Notes under the pieces: generated by a model | Database searches by the model: none | What the model was told of the DNA's origin: nothing | Seen by the model: only the letters and a program-made list of their open reading frames with translations | From: WRAV01 sp050950205 | GTDB lineage: Bacteria; Bacillota; Clostridia; Oscillospirales; Ruminococcaceae | Direction of reading: 5' to 3' | NCBI GenBank assembly: GCA_050950205.1 | Contig: JBMNHF010000018.1 | Span: 45,041-109,040, forward strand | DNA: 64,000 nt | Made by a program: the position numbers and the translations under genes | Shown: piece by piece, positions 1-9,159 of the stretch | Numbering within the stretch: the first letter of the stretch is position 1 | How the letters are laid out: each line of letters starts with the position of its first letter

Positions 1-2
1 AC

Positions 3-236
3 CTTGACCTTTTTCCCTACGTCAACAAGCCCGCCATGCTGTGCGATTTTGGTGAGATGGGCGAGGGGGCGATCATCTACCATATCCTTGCCCCCATCGG
101 CTGCTTGTTTTTGCTGCGGCTTGTCATACGCACAGCCAGAGGCGAGAAAAAGAAGAAACCAGCGGCGAGAAAATCCGCTGCAAAATCCACGACGCACGGG
201 GAACCTCAAATCATCGAAGCAAGGAGGGATACGGAT
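3..236 (+). other. open frame at left edge, in frame with the next gene
   Basis: This stretch is open from the window edge and runs without a stop into the zinc-ribbon gene that starts at 237. It would encode one hydrophobic segment (IIYHILAPIGCLFLLRLVI) followed by a Lys/Ala-rich linker. It may be an N-terminal membrane extension of the zinc-ribbon protein, or the open part of an upstream gene whose stop is not visible. The strong ribosome site at 222-228 favours a separate start at 237. I cannot decide without sequence to the left. Confidence 0.3.
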
Positions 237-1022
237 ATGTTTTGTACCAACTGCGGAAATAAATTGCCGGAGGGCGGGGCATTCTGTTCGAGCTGCGGTG
301 CAAAAAAACAGGCCAGCGTCCCCGGTGTGTGTTCGGCCTGCGGCGTGGAGTTGCCAGAGGGAGCCGCATTTTGCATCGACTGCGGAACGGCAATAAATCC
401 GACAGCGCCGGAACCAATAGAACCGAGCCAAGCGACATCTTCCACGCCTCCACAGGGCGGTACGGGACTGGTCGGTTTTTCCGACAGGTGCTATTCGCCG
501 GAGATACTGGCTGTCGCACAGAAAAACAAGAGGTTTGGAGTAAAGTTTATGTTTGTGCTGGTAGCAGTGCCGCTGATCGGGTTTCCCATTGCCGGCCTCC
601 TGATGGATGATATGCCATTCGGAGAATCCCTTGTTATCGGTGTTGGGATTGCTCTTGTCATGCTGATCTTGAATCTGCTGGTACTGCGCAGGACAAAGCA
701 GCCCATGTGGGAGGGCGTGGTCGTCAATCAGTACAGCAAACAAGAGTATAAACACCGTGACAGTACCGAAACCTATACGGAATACACCACAGCCATCCAC
801 ACCGATGCGGGCAAGAAAAAGACCATCGTGGAAAGGGACAGCAGGCGGCATATGTACGATTATCTCTCTGTTGGCGACAGGGTGCGCTATCACCCCATGC
901 TCGGTACATACGAAAAATACGATAAATCCAAAGACCGCATCATCTACTGTAATGTCTGTACCGTAATGAACCCTATCCAAAACGACCGTTGTAAGTGGTG
1001 CAATAACCTGTTATTTAAATAA
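237..1022 (+). CDS. zinc-ribbon membrane protein
   Basis: Protein of 261 residues with unknown job. Two N-terminal zinc ribbons of the form CxxC-x10-CxxC (C3/C6/C17/C20 and C32/C35/C46/C49) are followed by a Pro/Thr-rich linker. Two membrane helices follow at roughly residues 90-140. A soluble region ends in a third ribbon (CNVC...CKWC). Start 237 was chosen because AGGAGGG (222-228) sits 8 bases upstream. The frame is open further upstream, so a longer form is possible. It is followed after 13 bases by another zinc-ribbon gene, so the two are probably co-transcribed. Ribbon-plus-helix proteins of this kind are common in Clostridia and usually have no assigned function. Confidence 0.75.
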   Translation: MFCTNCGNKLPEGGAFCSSCGAKKQASVPGVCSACGVELPEGAAFCIDCGTAINPTAPEPIEPSQATSSTPPQGGTGLVGFSDRCYSPEILAVAQKNKRFGVKFMFVLVAVPLIGFPIAGLLMDDMPFGESLVIGVGIALVMLILNLLVLRRTKQPMWEGVVVNQYSKQEYKHRDSTETYTEYTTAIHTDAGKKKTIVERDSRRHMYDYLSVGDRVRYHPMLGTYEKYDKSKDRIIYCNVCTVMNPIQNDRCKWCNNLLFK

Positions 1023-1035
1023 GGAGGATTTCATA

Positions 1036-1395
1036 ATGGAAAGATTTGATACCCTGCTGGCGGCGGCGGAGTTTGCCGCCACACGCTGCAAGAACTGGAG
1101 TTTTGCCACCTCCGATGAAAGATACGACGTAAAAGGCTTGCTGGTGCTTGCCGAGACAAGCGACAGTGAAGACCCCATCGACGAGGACAACTTTTATGTG
1201 GTATCGCCCGCCGGAGCCATCGGCTTATGCGAGTACGGCGAGGACATTGACTGGCTGTTTCTGTCCGATGCCGCACCAAATGAGGATTTGCCGCTGACAT
1301 ACCAAGCTGTCCCGCAGGTAAAATTCTGCACAAAATGCGGCTTAGGTGTCGTTCCCGGCGCGCGCTTTTGCAAAAAGTGCGGCAATAGACTATGA
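1036..1395 (+). CDS. small protein with C-terminal zinc ribbon
   Basis: Protein of 119 residues. The acidic N-terminal 90 residues match no family I recognise. The C-terminal 25 residues form one zinc ribbon (CTKCGLG...CKKCG). An AGGAGG site lies 8 bases before the ATG. It follows the previous zinc-ribbon gene by 13 bases, and a terminator follows at 1447, so the pair forms one transcription unit. The function is unknown. Confidence 0.75.
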   Translation: MERFDTLLAAAEFAATRCKNWSFATSDERYDVKGLLVLAETSDSEDPIDEDNFYVVSPAGAIGLCEYGEDIDWLFLSDAAPNEDLPLTYQAVPQVKFCTKCGLGVVPGARFCKKCGNRL

Positions 1396-1446
1396 GATGT
1401 CTTTGAACCATACAGAAGAATTCTAAAAATGTAGCATGATCGCTAA

Positions 1447-1489
1447 GGCGAACAGGCAGCTGTTTTACCTACTGTCTGTTCGTCTTTTC
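1447..1489 (+). terminator. rho-independent terminator after the zinc-ribbon pair
   Basis: A 13-base stem pairs GGCGAACAGGCAG (1447-1459) with CTGTCTGTTCGTC (1472-1484), allowing G-U pairs, and is followed by TTTTCT. The rest of the gap from 1396 to 1676 is T-rich and shows no coding sign. Confidence 0.75.
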
Positions 1490-1676
1490 TATCATTCTTT
1501 TTTGGTATTCAGTTGGCCTTGACCCTCGGTTCACAAGCTGTCTTTCTGATTACTCATCTTTCGGCCGGGGTGTATTTTATTGGAAGCAATCCAGAAAACT
1601 TTTCCTTTATTTTCGGCTGAACTACAAAAATTCCCCCTGTAATTTTAGACACTCCGCTTATCCTTTACACAACCTC

Positions 1677-1704
1677 TTTACAGTGTTATATCTTATGGTA
1701 CAAT
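1677..1704 (+). promoter_or_regulatory. promoter of the transglutaminase-like gene
   Basis: TTTACA (1677-1682), a 16-base spacer and TACAAT (1699-1704), with an extended -10 TGG just before. It excludes the upstream in-frame GTG at 1683 as a start and supports ATG 1734. Confidence 0.65.
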
Positions 1705-1733
1705 ATGTAGTAGAGAGGGTGGGGGGATTCAAG

Positions 1734-2723
1734 ATGAGGCGCCTGGGAACAGCTCTTGCACTACTATTGGCATTGGGGGCAACTGCAGCATGCTTTGGAC
1801 TATTCCCAAACGGCTCTCTGGGGATAAGAAGGAACGGGCCCCCATCGGTTAACGCCCTGCAAACCGCCCATATCCGGCAGGTCAGCTTTTTGGAAACAGA
1901 AGCAAATGTCCAGCCGTTTTACGATTTACATACCGACCATCCAGCCATCACGCAGCATCTAATACAGGGAATCCGGGAGCAGCGGGAGGAGATTGTCATT
2001 CCCATGGTACTTCCTTTGGCTGAGGATGAGGAAATTACCCGGATGCTGCTGCATCAAGTAGACCTTGCCATCGACAGCGTTCGCAGAGATGCCCCGGAGG
2101 TGTTCTGGATTTCCCTGGGCTCATATACCATTGGCTGGAATGGGGAGCGTAGATCCGGATACGGGGCACTCACCATTCGCATTGGTTATTGTCTCTCTCC
2201 CCATGAGGTGGCAGCCATGGAGGAGGAAATGGAAACCATCATTGAGAGCATTCTTTTTCAGGCACCTTCCAACCCTGCAGAGGCAACCGTTTATTTTCAT
2301 GACTGGATTGTGGAAAATACCGTTTATGCTTCGGCTTTAATGGCAGAGCAGGGCGATATGCAAGGATATGAATACGGCTTTAATATCAACGGGGTTTTTT
2401 TGCAGGGAAGCGCAGTGTGCGAAGGGTACTCCAAGGCCTTCAAGCTTCTTTGCGACCGGGCTGGCATTCCCTGCCGCACCGTTTACGGAGTGGCCAATGG
2501 GGAAAACCACAGCTGGAACTATGTGGAGCTGGATGGCCAGTGGTATCTGGTGGACTGCACTTGGGATGATCCGGTGGGCGAGGAGAATCTGCTGCTGCAC
2601 AATCATCTTCTCAAAGGTAGCCAGAGCTATGTGGATGATAGAACCATCGAAGAAATTTATCACAACGATTACGCCCAATACCCCGCCTTGTCCGCCTTGG
2701 CATATCAGGACAAGACTTCTTAA
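1734..2723 (+). CDS. secreted transglutaminase-like protein
   Basis: Protein of 329 residues with an N-terminal signal or anchor segment (residues 1-25, MRRLGTALALLLALGATAA) and a C-terminal transglutaminase-core fold. The papain-like triad is visible as Cys229 (GSAVCEGYS), His259 (ENHSWN) and Asp274 (VDCTWDDP). Such domains act as extracellular peptidases or cross-linkers in Clostridia, but the substrate is unknown. The start at 1734 was chosen because the promoter ends at 1704. It stands alone, with its own promoter and terminator, before nrdD. No lipobox is convincing, so it is probably secreted or tethered by its N-terminus. Confidence 0.8.
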   Translation: MRRLGTALALLLALGATAACFGLFPNGSLGIRRNGPPSVNALQTAHIRQVSFLETEANVQPFYDLHTDHPAITQHLIQGIREQREEIVIPMVLPLAEDEEITRMLLHQVDLAIDSVRRDAPEVFWISLGSYTIGWNGERRSGYGALTIRIGYCLSPHEVAAMEEEMETIIESILFQAPSNPAEATVYFHDWIVENTVYASALMAEQGDMQGYEYGFNINGVFLQGSAVCEGYSKAFKLLCDRAGIPCRTVYGVANGENHSWNYVELDGQWYLVDCTWDDPVGEENLLLHNHLLKGSQSYVDDRTIEEIYHNDYAQYPALSALAYQDKTS

Positions 2724-2757
2724 CAGGAAGAAAAGTGATTGTTACCAATTGCTCGAA

Positions 2758-2787
2758 GGGCTTTCCCCAAAAGGGAAGCCCTTTTTT
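2758..2787 (+). terminator. rho-independent terminator
   Basis: GGGCTTTCCC and GGGAAGCCC pair across an AAAA loop and are followed by TTTTTT. It ends the transglutaminase-like gene. Confidence 0.9.
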
Positions 2788-2842
2788 GGGCTTGTTTGAT
2801 TTGGAGAAAATCGGGAGCTTAATTCTACAAAATTCACCATTA

Positions 2843-2902
2843 GAAGATATTGACAAAGGATAGGGGCAGAGGTACAATAGATGTGATAACCGCAAGATAT
2901 TG
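2843..2902 (+). promoter_or_regulatory. nrdD promoter with two repeated AAGATATTG boxes
   Basis: TTGACA (2850-2855), 17 bases and TACAAT (2873-2878) make a near-consensus promoter. GAAGATATTG (2843-2852) overlaps the -35 and CAAGATATTG (2893-2902) lies just after the likely start of transcription, 50 bases apart. The second copy is a partial palindrome (CAA-AT-TTG) that resembles half of an NrdR box. NrdR is the usual repressor of nrd genes. Assignment to NrdR is inference. Confidence 0.55.
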
Positions 2903-2962
2903 TGTGTGGCTCTTTTTTTTTCACAGGATGTTGCATCGAAGGGCTGATAACGGAGGAAAGAC

Positions 2963-5299
2963 ATGATAACAACCATCATAAAACGAGACGGGCGTACAGC
3001 TATCTATGATCGCCAAAAGATTGTGGACGCCATCTATGGCGCTGCCAGTTCTTTGGGGGGAACCAATAAGGAAATTGCAAAAAAATTGGCTTTGCAGGTA
3101 GAAGAATATCTCATTGCCAATTTGGGGGATGAGCCTCCCAGCGTGGAAATGATTCAGGATGCAGTGGAAAAGATACTGATCGAAAACGGTCATGCCCGCA
3201 CCGCCAAAGAATATATTCTCTACCGGGCAGAACGCACCCGGGTACGGGAAATGAACACCAAGCTGATGAAGGTCTTTGAAGATTTGACCTTTCAGGCAGC
3301 GGCGGAAAACGACATCAAGCGGGAAAATGCCAACATCGACAGCGACACTGCCATGGGCACCATGCTCAAATACGGTTCCGAAGGGGCCAAGCAGTTTTAC
3401 AATATGTTTATCCTGGACCCCGCCTATTCCAAAGCCCATGCGGAAGGGGATATACATATCCACGATCTGGATTTTCTCACCCTCACCACCACCTGCTGCC
3501 AAATCAACCTGGATAAGCTGTTCAAGCACGGCTTTTCCACCGGAAACGGATTTATCCGGCAGCCTCAGGATATCGCCAGTTATGCGGCCCTTGCCTGCAT
3601 TGCCATACAGTCCAACCAAAACGATCAGCACGGTGGGCAGTCCATTCCCAACTTTGATTATTACATGGGCAAGGGAGTGGCCAAAACCTACCGGAAGTTA
3701 TACATTAAAAATTTAGAAAAAGCCATGGCTTTTGCCGGCCAGCAACAGGCAGACACCATGGCAAAAGAGCTGGTGGAAACGGTAGAAGCCGAATTTGGGC
3801 TCAGCCCGGTGTTAGCGGATGACAACGGCTTTGCCGACGCCATTGCTCCCATGTTGGATGCGCTCAACCTGGAGATGGATGCCGCCCAGCTCACCAATTT
3901 TGCCCGCAAGTATGCCAAAACAGAAGTGGAGCGGGCCACCTATCAGGCCATGGAGGCTTTGGTTCACAACTTAAATACCATGCATTCCCGGGCGGGGGCG
4001 CAGATTCCCTTCTCCTCCCTCAACTATGGAACCGATACTTCTCCCGAGGGGCGGCTGGTTACCCGCTGCGTATTGGAGGCTACCGAGGCGGGGCTGGGCA
4101 ATGGCGAAACTCCCATCTTTCCCATCCACATTTTTAAGGTGAAGGAAGGAATTAACTACAAAATCGACGATCCCAACTACGATTTGTTCCGGCTGGCCTG
4201 TAAGGTGAGCGCCAAACGGCTGTTCCCCAACTTCAGTTTTCTGGACGCACCCTACAATGCCGCCTACTATCAGGAAGGCAACCCCGAAAGCGAGGTGGCC
4301 TATATGGGCTGCCGCACCCGGGTCATTGCCAATGTCTACGATCCCAAGCGGCAAACCACTTCGGGACGGGGCAACTTAAGCTTTACCTCCCTTAACCTGC
4401 CCCGTATCGCCATTTTGGCCAACGGCAACGTGGACTTCTTCTTTGAGGAGCTGGAGCGCAAGCTGAACCTGATATTCGACCAGCTAATGGATCGCTATCG
4501 CATTGTGGCGCAGAAAAGGGTGCGCAACTTCCCCTTCCTGATGGGGCAGGGCATCTGGCTGGACAGCGAAAAACTGGGCCCCGACGACACCGTGGGAGAA
4601 GTGCTCAAACACGGCACTTTGACGGTGGGCTTTATTGGTCTGGCCGAAGCGTTGGTGGCTCTCATCGGGCAGCACCACGGCGAAAGTCAGGAAGCCCAAA
4701 ACCTGGGACTGGACATCGTTGGCTTTATGCGGGCCAAGGTGGATCAAAAGGCTCGGGAAACCGGCTTTAACTTTTCCCTCATTGCCACCCCGGCCGAAGG
4801 GCTTTCCGGCCGCTTTGTAAGGATTGATCGGGGCAAGTATGGAGTGATTCCCGGCGTTACCGATCGGGAATATTATACCAACTCCTTCCATATTCCGGTT
4901 TATTATGAAATCAATGCCTTTGATAAAATTCGCATTGAAGCTCCCTATCACAACCTGACCAACGGCGGCCACATCACCTATGTAGAGCTGGACGGAGACC
5001 CTTGCCACAACCTGGAAGCCTTTGAAAGCATCGTCCGCTTTATGAAAGAGAGCGGTGTAGGCTACGGCTCCATCAATCATCCGATAGATCGGGATCCTGT
5101 CTGCGGCTTTAACGGCATTATCGAAAACGAGTGTCCCCGCTGTGGGCGGACCGAGAAGGATGGCCCCAAGTTTGAGCGGATTCGCCGCATTACCGGGTAT
5201 CTGGTGGGAACTCTGGACCGCTTCAACAATGCCAAGCGGGCGGAGGAGAGGGACCGAATCAAACACGGCATCTCGGTTCCGGCATCCAAACAGGTTTAA
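2963..5299 (+). CDS. nrdD: anaerobic ribonucleoside-triphosphate reductase
   Basis: Class III ribonucleotide reductase of 778 residues. It makes deoxyribonucleoside triphosphates from NTPs with a glycyl radical and so needs anoxia. An N-terminal ATP-cone (about residues 3-90, VIKRDGR-like) gives allosteric control. The central part is the 10-stranded barrel. The C-terminus carries a CPRCG zinc site and the radical loop RITGYLVGT, with the radical Gly near residue 745. Length and motif order are normal for the family. Ribosome site CGGAGGAAAG precedes the ATG. The activase NrdG follows about 100 bases downstream, which is the usual pairing. Confidence 0.97.
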   Translation: MITTIIKRDGRTAIYDRQKIVDAIYGAASSLGGTNKEIAKKLALQVEEYLIANLGDEPPSVEMIQDAVEKILIENGHARTAKEYILYRAERTRVREMNTKLMKVFEDLTFQAAAENDIKRENANIDSDTAMGTMLKYGSEGAKQFYNMFILDPAYSKAHAEGDIHIHDLDFLTLTTTCCQINLDKLFKHGFSTGNGFIRQPQDIASYAALACIAIQSNQNDQHGGQSIPNFDYYMGKGVAKTYRKLYIKNLEKAMAFAGQQQADTMAKELVETVEAEFGLSPVLADDNGFADAIAPMLDALNLEMDAAQLTNFARKYAKTEVERATYQAMEALVHNLNTMHSRAGAQIPFSSLNYGTDTSPEGRLVTRCVLEATEAGLGNGETPIFPIHIFKVKEGINYKIDDPNYDLFRLACKVSAKRLFPNFSFLDAPYNAAYYQEGNPESEVAYMGCRTRVIANVYDPKRQTTSGRGNLSFTSLNLPRIAILANGNVDFFFEELERKLNLIFDQLMDRYRIVAQKRVRNFPFLMGQGIWLDSEKLGPDDTVGEVLKHGTLTVGFIGLAEALVALIGQHHGESQEAQNLGLDIVGFMRAKVDQKARETGFNFSLIATPAEGLSGRFVRIDRGKYGVIPGVTDREYYTNSFHIPVYYEINAFDKIRIEAPYHNLTNGGHITYVELDGDPCHNLEAFESIVRFMKESGVGYGSINHPIDRDPVCGFNGIIENECPRCGRTEKDGPKFERIRRITGYLVGTLDRFNNAKRAEERDRIKHGISVPASKQV

Positions 5300-5311
5300 A
5301 GGATAAAAAGC

Positions 5312-5343
5312 ACGCGTCCGCCGCCGGAAAGGGGTGGACGCGT
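5312..5343. repeat. inverted repeat between nrdD and nrdG
   Basis: ACGCGTCC (5312-5319) and GGACGCGT (5336-5343) form a hairpin with no T-run after it. It may separate or stabilise the two coding segments rather than terminate. Confidence 0.6.
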
Positions 5344-5397
5344 ACTTGCCAAATGCCCAAGTTATATTACAATTCGCACAGTGAAGGGAAGTGCAAA

Positions 5398-5910
5398 GTG
5401 GGAACTATACGAATTGCAGGAATTGTCAAGCAAAGCGTGGTGGACGGGCCGGGGCTGCGTCTGACCATATTTACCCAGGGTTGCCCCCATCACTGTCCCG
5501 GCTGTCACAACCCGGAAACCCACGATTTTGCCGGGGGATACGATTGTGAGATTGCAGAAATTTTGGGAGAGCTGAAAAAGAACCCCCTTCTTCGGGGGAT
5601 TACGTTATCGGGCGGAGAGCCCCTCTGCCGGGCAGAGGAATTGCTGCCTTTGGTGCGGGAGGCAAAGAAGGCAGGCAAAGATGTGTTCTGCTATACCGGC
5701 TATACCTTTGAGGAGCTGATGCAGCAGCGGGAGAAGGATGCAAACCTTTCTGATCTGCTGGAGCTCATTGATCTCTTGGTAGATGGCCCCTACCTCCAAA
5801 GCCAGCGGGATTTGACCCTGCGCTTTCGAGGTAGCCAAAATCAGCGGGTGTTGGATCTGCCGGCTTCCCTCCAAAAAGGAGAACCCGTCTGGGCAGAAGG
5901 GTATCGATGA
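5398..5910 (+). CDS. nrdG: anaerobic ribonucleotide reductase activating protein
   Basis: Radical-SAM activase of 170 residues that installs the glycyl radical on NrdD. The CxxxCxxC iron-sulfur motif is C29-P-H-H-C33-P-G-C36, followed by the family sequence HNPE and the SAM-binding GGEP (LSGGEPL). I chose the GTG start at 5398 because GAAGGGA lies 8 bases upstream and the length fits the family. An in-frame ATG at 5353 would add 15 residues without homology and overlaps the hairpin region. It is probably co-expressed with nrdD. Confidence 0.93.
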   Translation: MGTIRIAGIVKQSVVDGPGLRLTIFTQGCPHHCPGCHNPETHDFAGGYDCEIAEILGELKKNPLLRGITLSGGEPLCRAEELLPLVREAKKAGKDVFCYTGYTFEELMQQREKDANLSDLLELIDLLVDGPYLQSQRDLTLRFRGSQNQRVLDLPASLQKGEPVWAEGYR

Positions 5911-5923
5911 CCGAACAGCAAAA

Positions 5924-5953
5924 GAGACCGCTATCGCTACGAGACGCGGTCTC
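5924..5953. terminator. terminator between nrdG and tspO-like gene
   Basis: GAGACCGC (5924-5931) and GCGGTCTC (5946-5953) pair. AAAA on the left and a T-rich run on the right let it serve both converging transcripts. Confidence 0.7.
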
Positions 5954-5970
5954 CTTGTTGTATGAAGAAT

Positions 5971-6450
5971 CTAATTCAAAAGGAAGATACCCAGCAACAA
6001 ATAGGCCTGGTACCCGCAAAAAACCAAAAGGGGCAATAAAAGCAATCCGGCAGACCGGCTGGCTTGGGCAGCAGCGGAAATGAGTAGGTAGCACAGTGGG
6101 AGGAGCAGCACTGCCAGTGCAAAGGAAATGAGGGGCAGCTCCCACCGCAAAAGGCAAACGGGCAGGGAAAGACTTAATAGCAGGCAGCTTAGGTACAGTC
6201 GCAGTATGGTTGCCAGCTCCCAAGGTGGTATGGGAACGGCCAGTGCCATTCCGGCTCCTATGCCCAGCAAAATCCACACAAGCCCATAGCAAAGAGCCAA
6301 CAGCCAAAAGGGTGCCGCCGCAGGGGGCATGGAATAGTAATCGTACCAACCGGTATAGTCTCCCACCAGTCGGGCGCAGCCTATGCCGGTGACCATGGCA
6401 ACCGCTACCGTTACCACCAAAGGGCCGATGGAATATCTTTTACCGGACAT
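5971..6450 (-). CDS. TspO/MBR family membrane protein
   Basis: Integral membrane protein of 159 residues with five predicted helices. The pattern fits the TspO (tryptophan-rich sensory protein/benzodiazepine receptor) family: GWYDYY-x-MPP, then FWLLALCYGLVWILLGIGAG matching the helix-2 WxxLYxxMG block. The last helix, PLLVFCGYQAYLLLGIFLLN, matches the family's PYxxWxxFAxxLNxxIxxLN. It is poor in tryptophan compared with typical members. TspO proteins bind porphyrins and affect stress responses. It lies 2 bases after the ferritin-like gene and is probably translated from the same mRNA. Confidence 0.6.
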   Translation of the reverse strand: MSGKRYSIGPLVVTVAVAMVTGIGCARLVGDYTGWYDYYSMPPAAAPFWLLALCYGLVWILLGIGAGMALAVPIPPWELATILRLYLSCLLLSLSLPVCLLRWELPLISFALAVLLLPLCYLLISAAAQASRSAGLLLLPLLVFCGYQAYLLLGIFLLN

Positions 6451-6452
6451 TG

Positions 6453-6953
6453 CTACAAACTGTCCCGGAGGCTGATCAGCGTGTTTATGTGCATTTTTTC
6501 CTCCTCCATGATATGGTGGAGCAGTTTTTGAATCTGTTCATCCGAGATTAAGCGGATGGCCTGTTCATAATGATCCATCATCCTGCTCTCTCCCGCCAGA
6601 TCCAACTCTATCATTTCCTTTAAGTTGCGCCCATATTGGACGAACCCCGCATTCCAGCGAAGCCGCCGGGTGCCCTGATAAAAGGTATAACTGGGCCGCA
6701 GCCCCAGCATGTTGATGGTAGCGCCCAGCAGATTCAGATGCTCCAGCTCCTGTTGGGCCAGGAATAAAAGATTTTCGGCAATATCAGGCATGGTGGGGCC
6801 CGCCATGAGGTGATGATAGAGATACTGGTGCATCGAAGTCAGCTCCGAGTCTTTCCCGCTGTAGATATTCAATAGAATACGGGCCCAGCGAATATTTCGG
6901 GGCAGTTTTTCGGGGAGAGGATAGGAGACGCCGGAATGATAATTTTTGTTCAT
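6453..6953 (-). CDS. ferritin-like (rubrerythrin-type) diiron protein
   Basis: Protein of 166 residues that is nearly all helix. It has the four-helix-bundle ligand pattern of the ferritin-like superfamily: Glu in DSELTS, ExxH in QQELEHLN, Glu in LAGESRMM and ExxH in EEEKMHIN. Such proteins handle peroxide or iron in anaerobes. No rubredoxin domain is fused, so electron supply must come from elsewhere. Ribosome site TAGGAG precedes the ATG. The TspO-like gene follows after 2 bases, which suggests a small redox/stress unit. The exact reaction is not known. Confidence 0.75.
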   Translation of the reverse strand: MNKNYHSGVSYPLPEKLPRNIRWARILLNIYSGKDSELTSMHQYLYHHLMAGPTMPDIAENLLFLAQQELEHLNLLGATINMLGLRPSYTFYQGTRRLRWNAGFVQYGRNLKEMIELDLAGESRMMDHYEQAIRLISDEQIQKLLHHIMEEEKMHINTLISLRDSL

Positions 6954-7048
6954 GCTTTCAGCTCCTATCGCCGAGACCGGCTGTGATGTTACTACATATT
7001 TATGAGGTTGTATTGGGTTTTAGTCCCATTCGCAAAAAGTCCTCATAC

Positions 7049-7078
7049 TTGACGGTATTTACCGCTATTTGATATACT
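7049..7078 (+). promoter_or_regulatory. promoter of the mutL-miaA block
   Basis: TTGACG (7049-7054), 18 bases and TATACT (7073-7078). Transcription would start near 7085, before the TTG start at 7138. Confidence 0.6.
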
Positions 7079-7137
7079 GTGACAGGATTTGCAAGGCTCT
7101 TCTGCGGCCTTGCGTTGGGTGGAAAGGAGGGGTCTCA

Positions 7138-9156
7138 TTGGGAAAAATCCATGTGCTGGACAAAGCTTTGGCCGAGCTGATTGCCGCTGGCGAGGTGGTG
7201 GAGCGCCCCGCTTCCATTGCCAAGGAGCTGATTGAAAATGCCATCGATGCAGGGGCTAGCGCCATTACGGTAGAGATTGAAAACGGCGGGATTTCTCTGC
7301 TGCGGGTGAGGGACAACGGCGGCGGCATTCCCAGGGAGGAGATTCCTACCGCTTTTTTGCGCCATGCCACCAGCAAGGTGAGAACGCAATCCGATTTAGA
7401 AGCCATCTTAACGTTGGGTTTTCGGGGAGAAGCTTTGGCCTCCATTGCCGCTGTTAGCCGGGTGGAGCTCCTTTCCAAAACGGCAGAAGAAGAGGAGGGG
7501 AGTCTGTACCGCATTGAGGGCGGACAGGAGATTTCTCTGGAGCCGGCAGGCTGCCCAGTGGGTACCATCATCACGGTGCGGGATGTGTTTTACAACACCC
7601 CAGCTCGCATGAAGTTCCTCAAAAAGGATGTGGGGGAAGGCAACGCCGTTGCGCAGGTGGTGGATAAATGTGCCCTGTCTCACCCCGAGATCAGCTTTCG
7701 ATTTGTGCGGGACGGCAAGGTTCGCCTTCAGACCTCCGGCGCAGGCGAGCTGTTGCCGGTGATTCAGGCCGTATACGGCAAAGATTTTGCCACAGGGATG
7801 CTGCCTGTTTGCCATGAGTTGCCTGGAGAAGGCATTCAAGTTACCGGTTATGTCACCGCTCCCTCAGCGGGGCGGCCCAGCCGGGCTTATCAGAACTTTT
7901 TTCTCAATGCGCGGTATGTGCGCAGCCGCACCGCCGCCGCCGCTTTGGAGGAAGCCTTTAAAACCTTAATCGGCCACGGAAAATACCCCGGCTGCGTTTT
8001 GCAGATTCACATCTCCCCGGGTTTGGTGGATGTCAATGTCCACCCCGCCAAAATCGAGGTGCGCTTTGTCAACGAGCGGCCGGTGTTTCAGTGCATTTAC
8101 TTTGGGGTCAAAAGTGCTCTGATGGCCAGTTCAAGCAACGTCCCCCTGCAAAAGACCATCATCGACTCCCAAACAATACAGCCTTCTGCCATTTCCCCTT
8201 CGTTGCCTCAGGAGAGGATGACGGCATCGGAATTTCTTCAGCCGTTTTCGGCCAAAAAGCAGCCGACGGCATCCACTAAGGTAACTTCTATTCCACCAAA
8301 ACGCCCTGTGGGGGGCAGCGGAGAGCGAAGCGACAGCTTCTTTCATTCTACGCTGGCCCTTCATGCTTCCAGTCCGGATATCTACGTAGAGCACTGGGAG
8401 GGAAACCCCGCCCATCCTCGGAAAGATAGGCAAAATTCCCCTTTTCTCGAGGCAAATTCCCGGGATAGCTATAGTACAATCAAAGAAGTTGCAAAAAACT
8501 CAAGGGAAAACACCACTATTTCTGCAGAGGTTGTTTCGCCCATTCCCGCCCAAGGGATGCCGGAGCAAACGACAATCCAGGAATCCTCTCCTCTGCGTCT
8601 GATTGGAGAGCTGGCCGGCACCTATATTCTGCTGGAGCGGCAGGGAGATCTGGTACTGGTGGACAAGCATGCTGCCCACGAGCGGCTCCTCTACGAAAAG
8701 TTAAAAACAGAAATTGCATACGGAAACCGCCAGGTACTGCTGACCCCTCTCACCTTGGAGCTTTCCCGGGACGAAGCAGCTGCCCTGCTGGAGCATACAA
8801 AACAGGTGGAAGCTCTGGGCTTTTTGATTGAAGATTTTGGCGGGGGCAGCGTGTTGGTGAGGGAGGTCCCCTTGGAAATGGGGGAGCGGGATATTGCTCT
8901 GCTGTTGGGGGATATTGCCGCCAAGCTTTTGGTGGGGCGGCAGGATATTACTCCGGATGTGTTGGACAAACTGTATTACAATATTGCCTGCAAGGCGGCG
9001 GTTCGGGCGCGGGATAAAAACTCCCTTCCCGAGCTAGCTGCTTTGGTGGACAGGCTGGCGGAAAACCCCCAGATTACCCGCTGTCCTCACGGCAGACCGG
9101 TACAGGTAACCCTTACCGGCAATGAGATTGAAAAGATGTTTGGAAGGCAGGGCTAA
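7138..9156 (+). CDS. mutL: DNA mismatch repair protein MutL
   Basis: Protein of 672 residues with an N-terminal GHKL ATPase (NAIDAGA, DNGGGI, GFRGEAL) and a C-terminal endonuclease domain. The metal-binding motif reads DKHAAHERLLYE near residue 509, a Lys variant of DQHAxxExxxxE. ACKAAVRA and CPHGRP (near 649) complete the nuclease site, so this is the nicking type of MutL. Translation starts at TTG 7138 with AAAGGAGG 7 bases upstream; a further upstream frame overlaps the promoter and was rejected. The linker is Ser/Pro-rich, as usual. No mutS is in the window. miaA follows 3 bases later. Confidence 0.95.
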   Translation: MGKIHVLDKALAELIAAGEVVERPASIAKELIENAIDAGASAITVEIENGGISLLRVRDNGGGIPREEIPTAFLRHATSKVRTQSDLEAILTLGFRGEALASIAAVSRVELLSKTAEEEEGSLYRIEGGQEISLEPAGCPVGTIITVRDVFYNTPARMKFLKKDVGEGNAVAQVVDKCALSHPEISFRFVRDGKVRLQTSGAGELLPVIQAVYGKDFATGMLPVCHELPGEGIQVTGYVTAPSAGRPSRAYQNFFLNARYVRSRTAAAALEEAFKTLIGHGKYPGCVLQIHISPGLVDVNVHPAKIEVRFVNERPVFQCIYFGVKSALMASSSNVPLQKTIIDSQTIQPSAISPSLPQERMTASEFLQPFSAKKQPTASTKVTSIPPKRPVGGSGERSDSFFHSTLALHASSPDIYVEHWEGNPAHPRKDRQNSPFLEANSRDSYSTIKEVAKNSRENTTISAEVVSPIPAQGMPEQTTIQESSPLRLIGELAGTYILLERQGDLVLVDKHAAHERLLYEKLKTEIAYGNRQVLLTPLTLELSRDEAAALLEHTKQVEALGFLIEDFGGGSVLVREVPLEMGERDIALLLGDIAAKLLVGRQDITPDVLDKLYYNIACKAAVRARDKNSLPELAALVDRLAENPQITRCPHGRPVQVTLTGNEIEKMFGRQG

Positions 9157-9159
9157 CTT

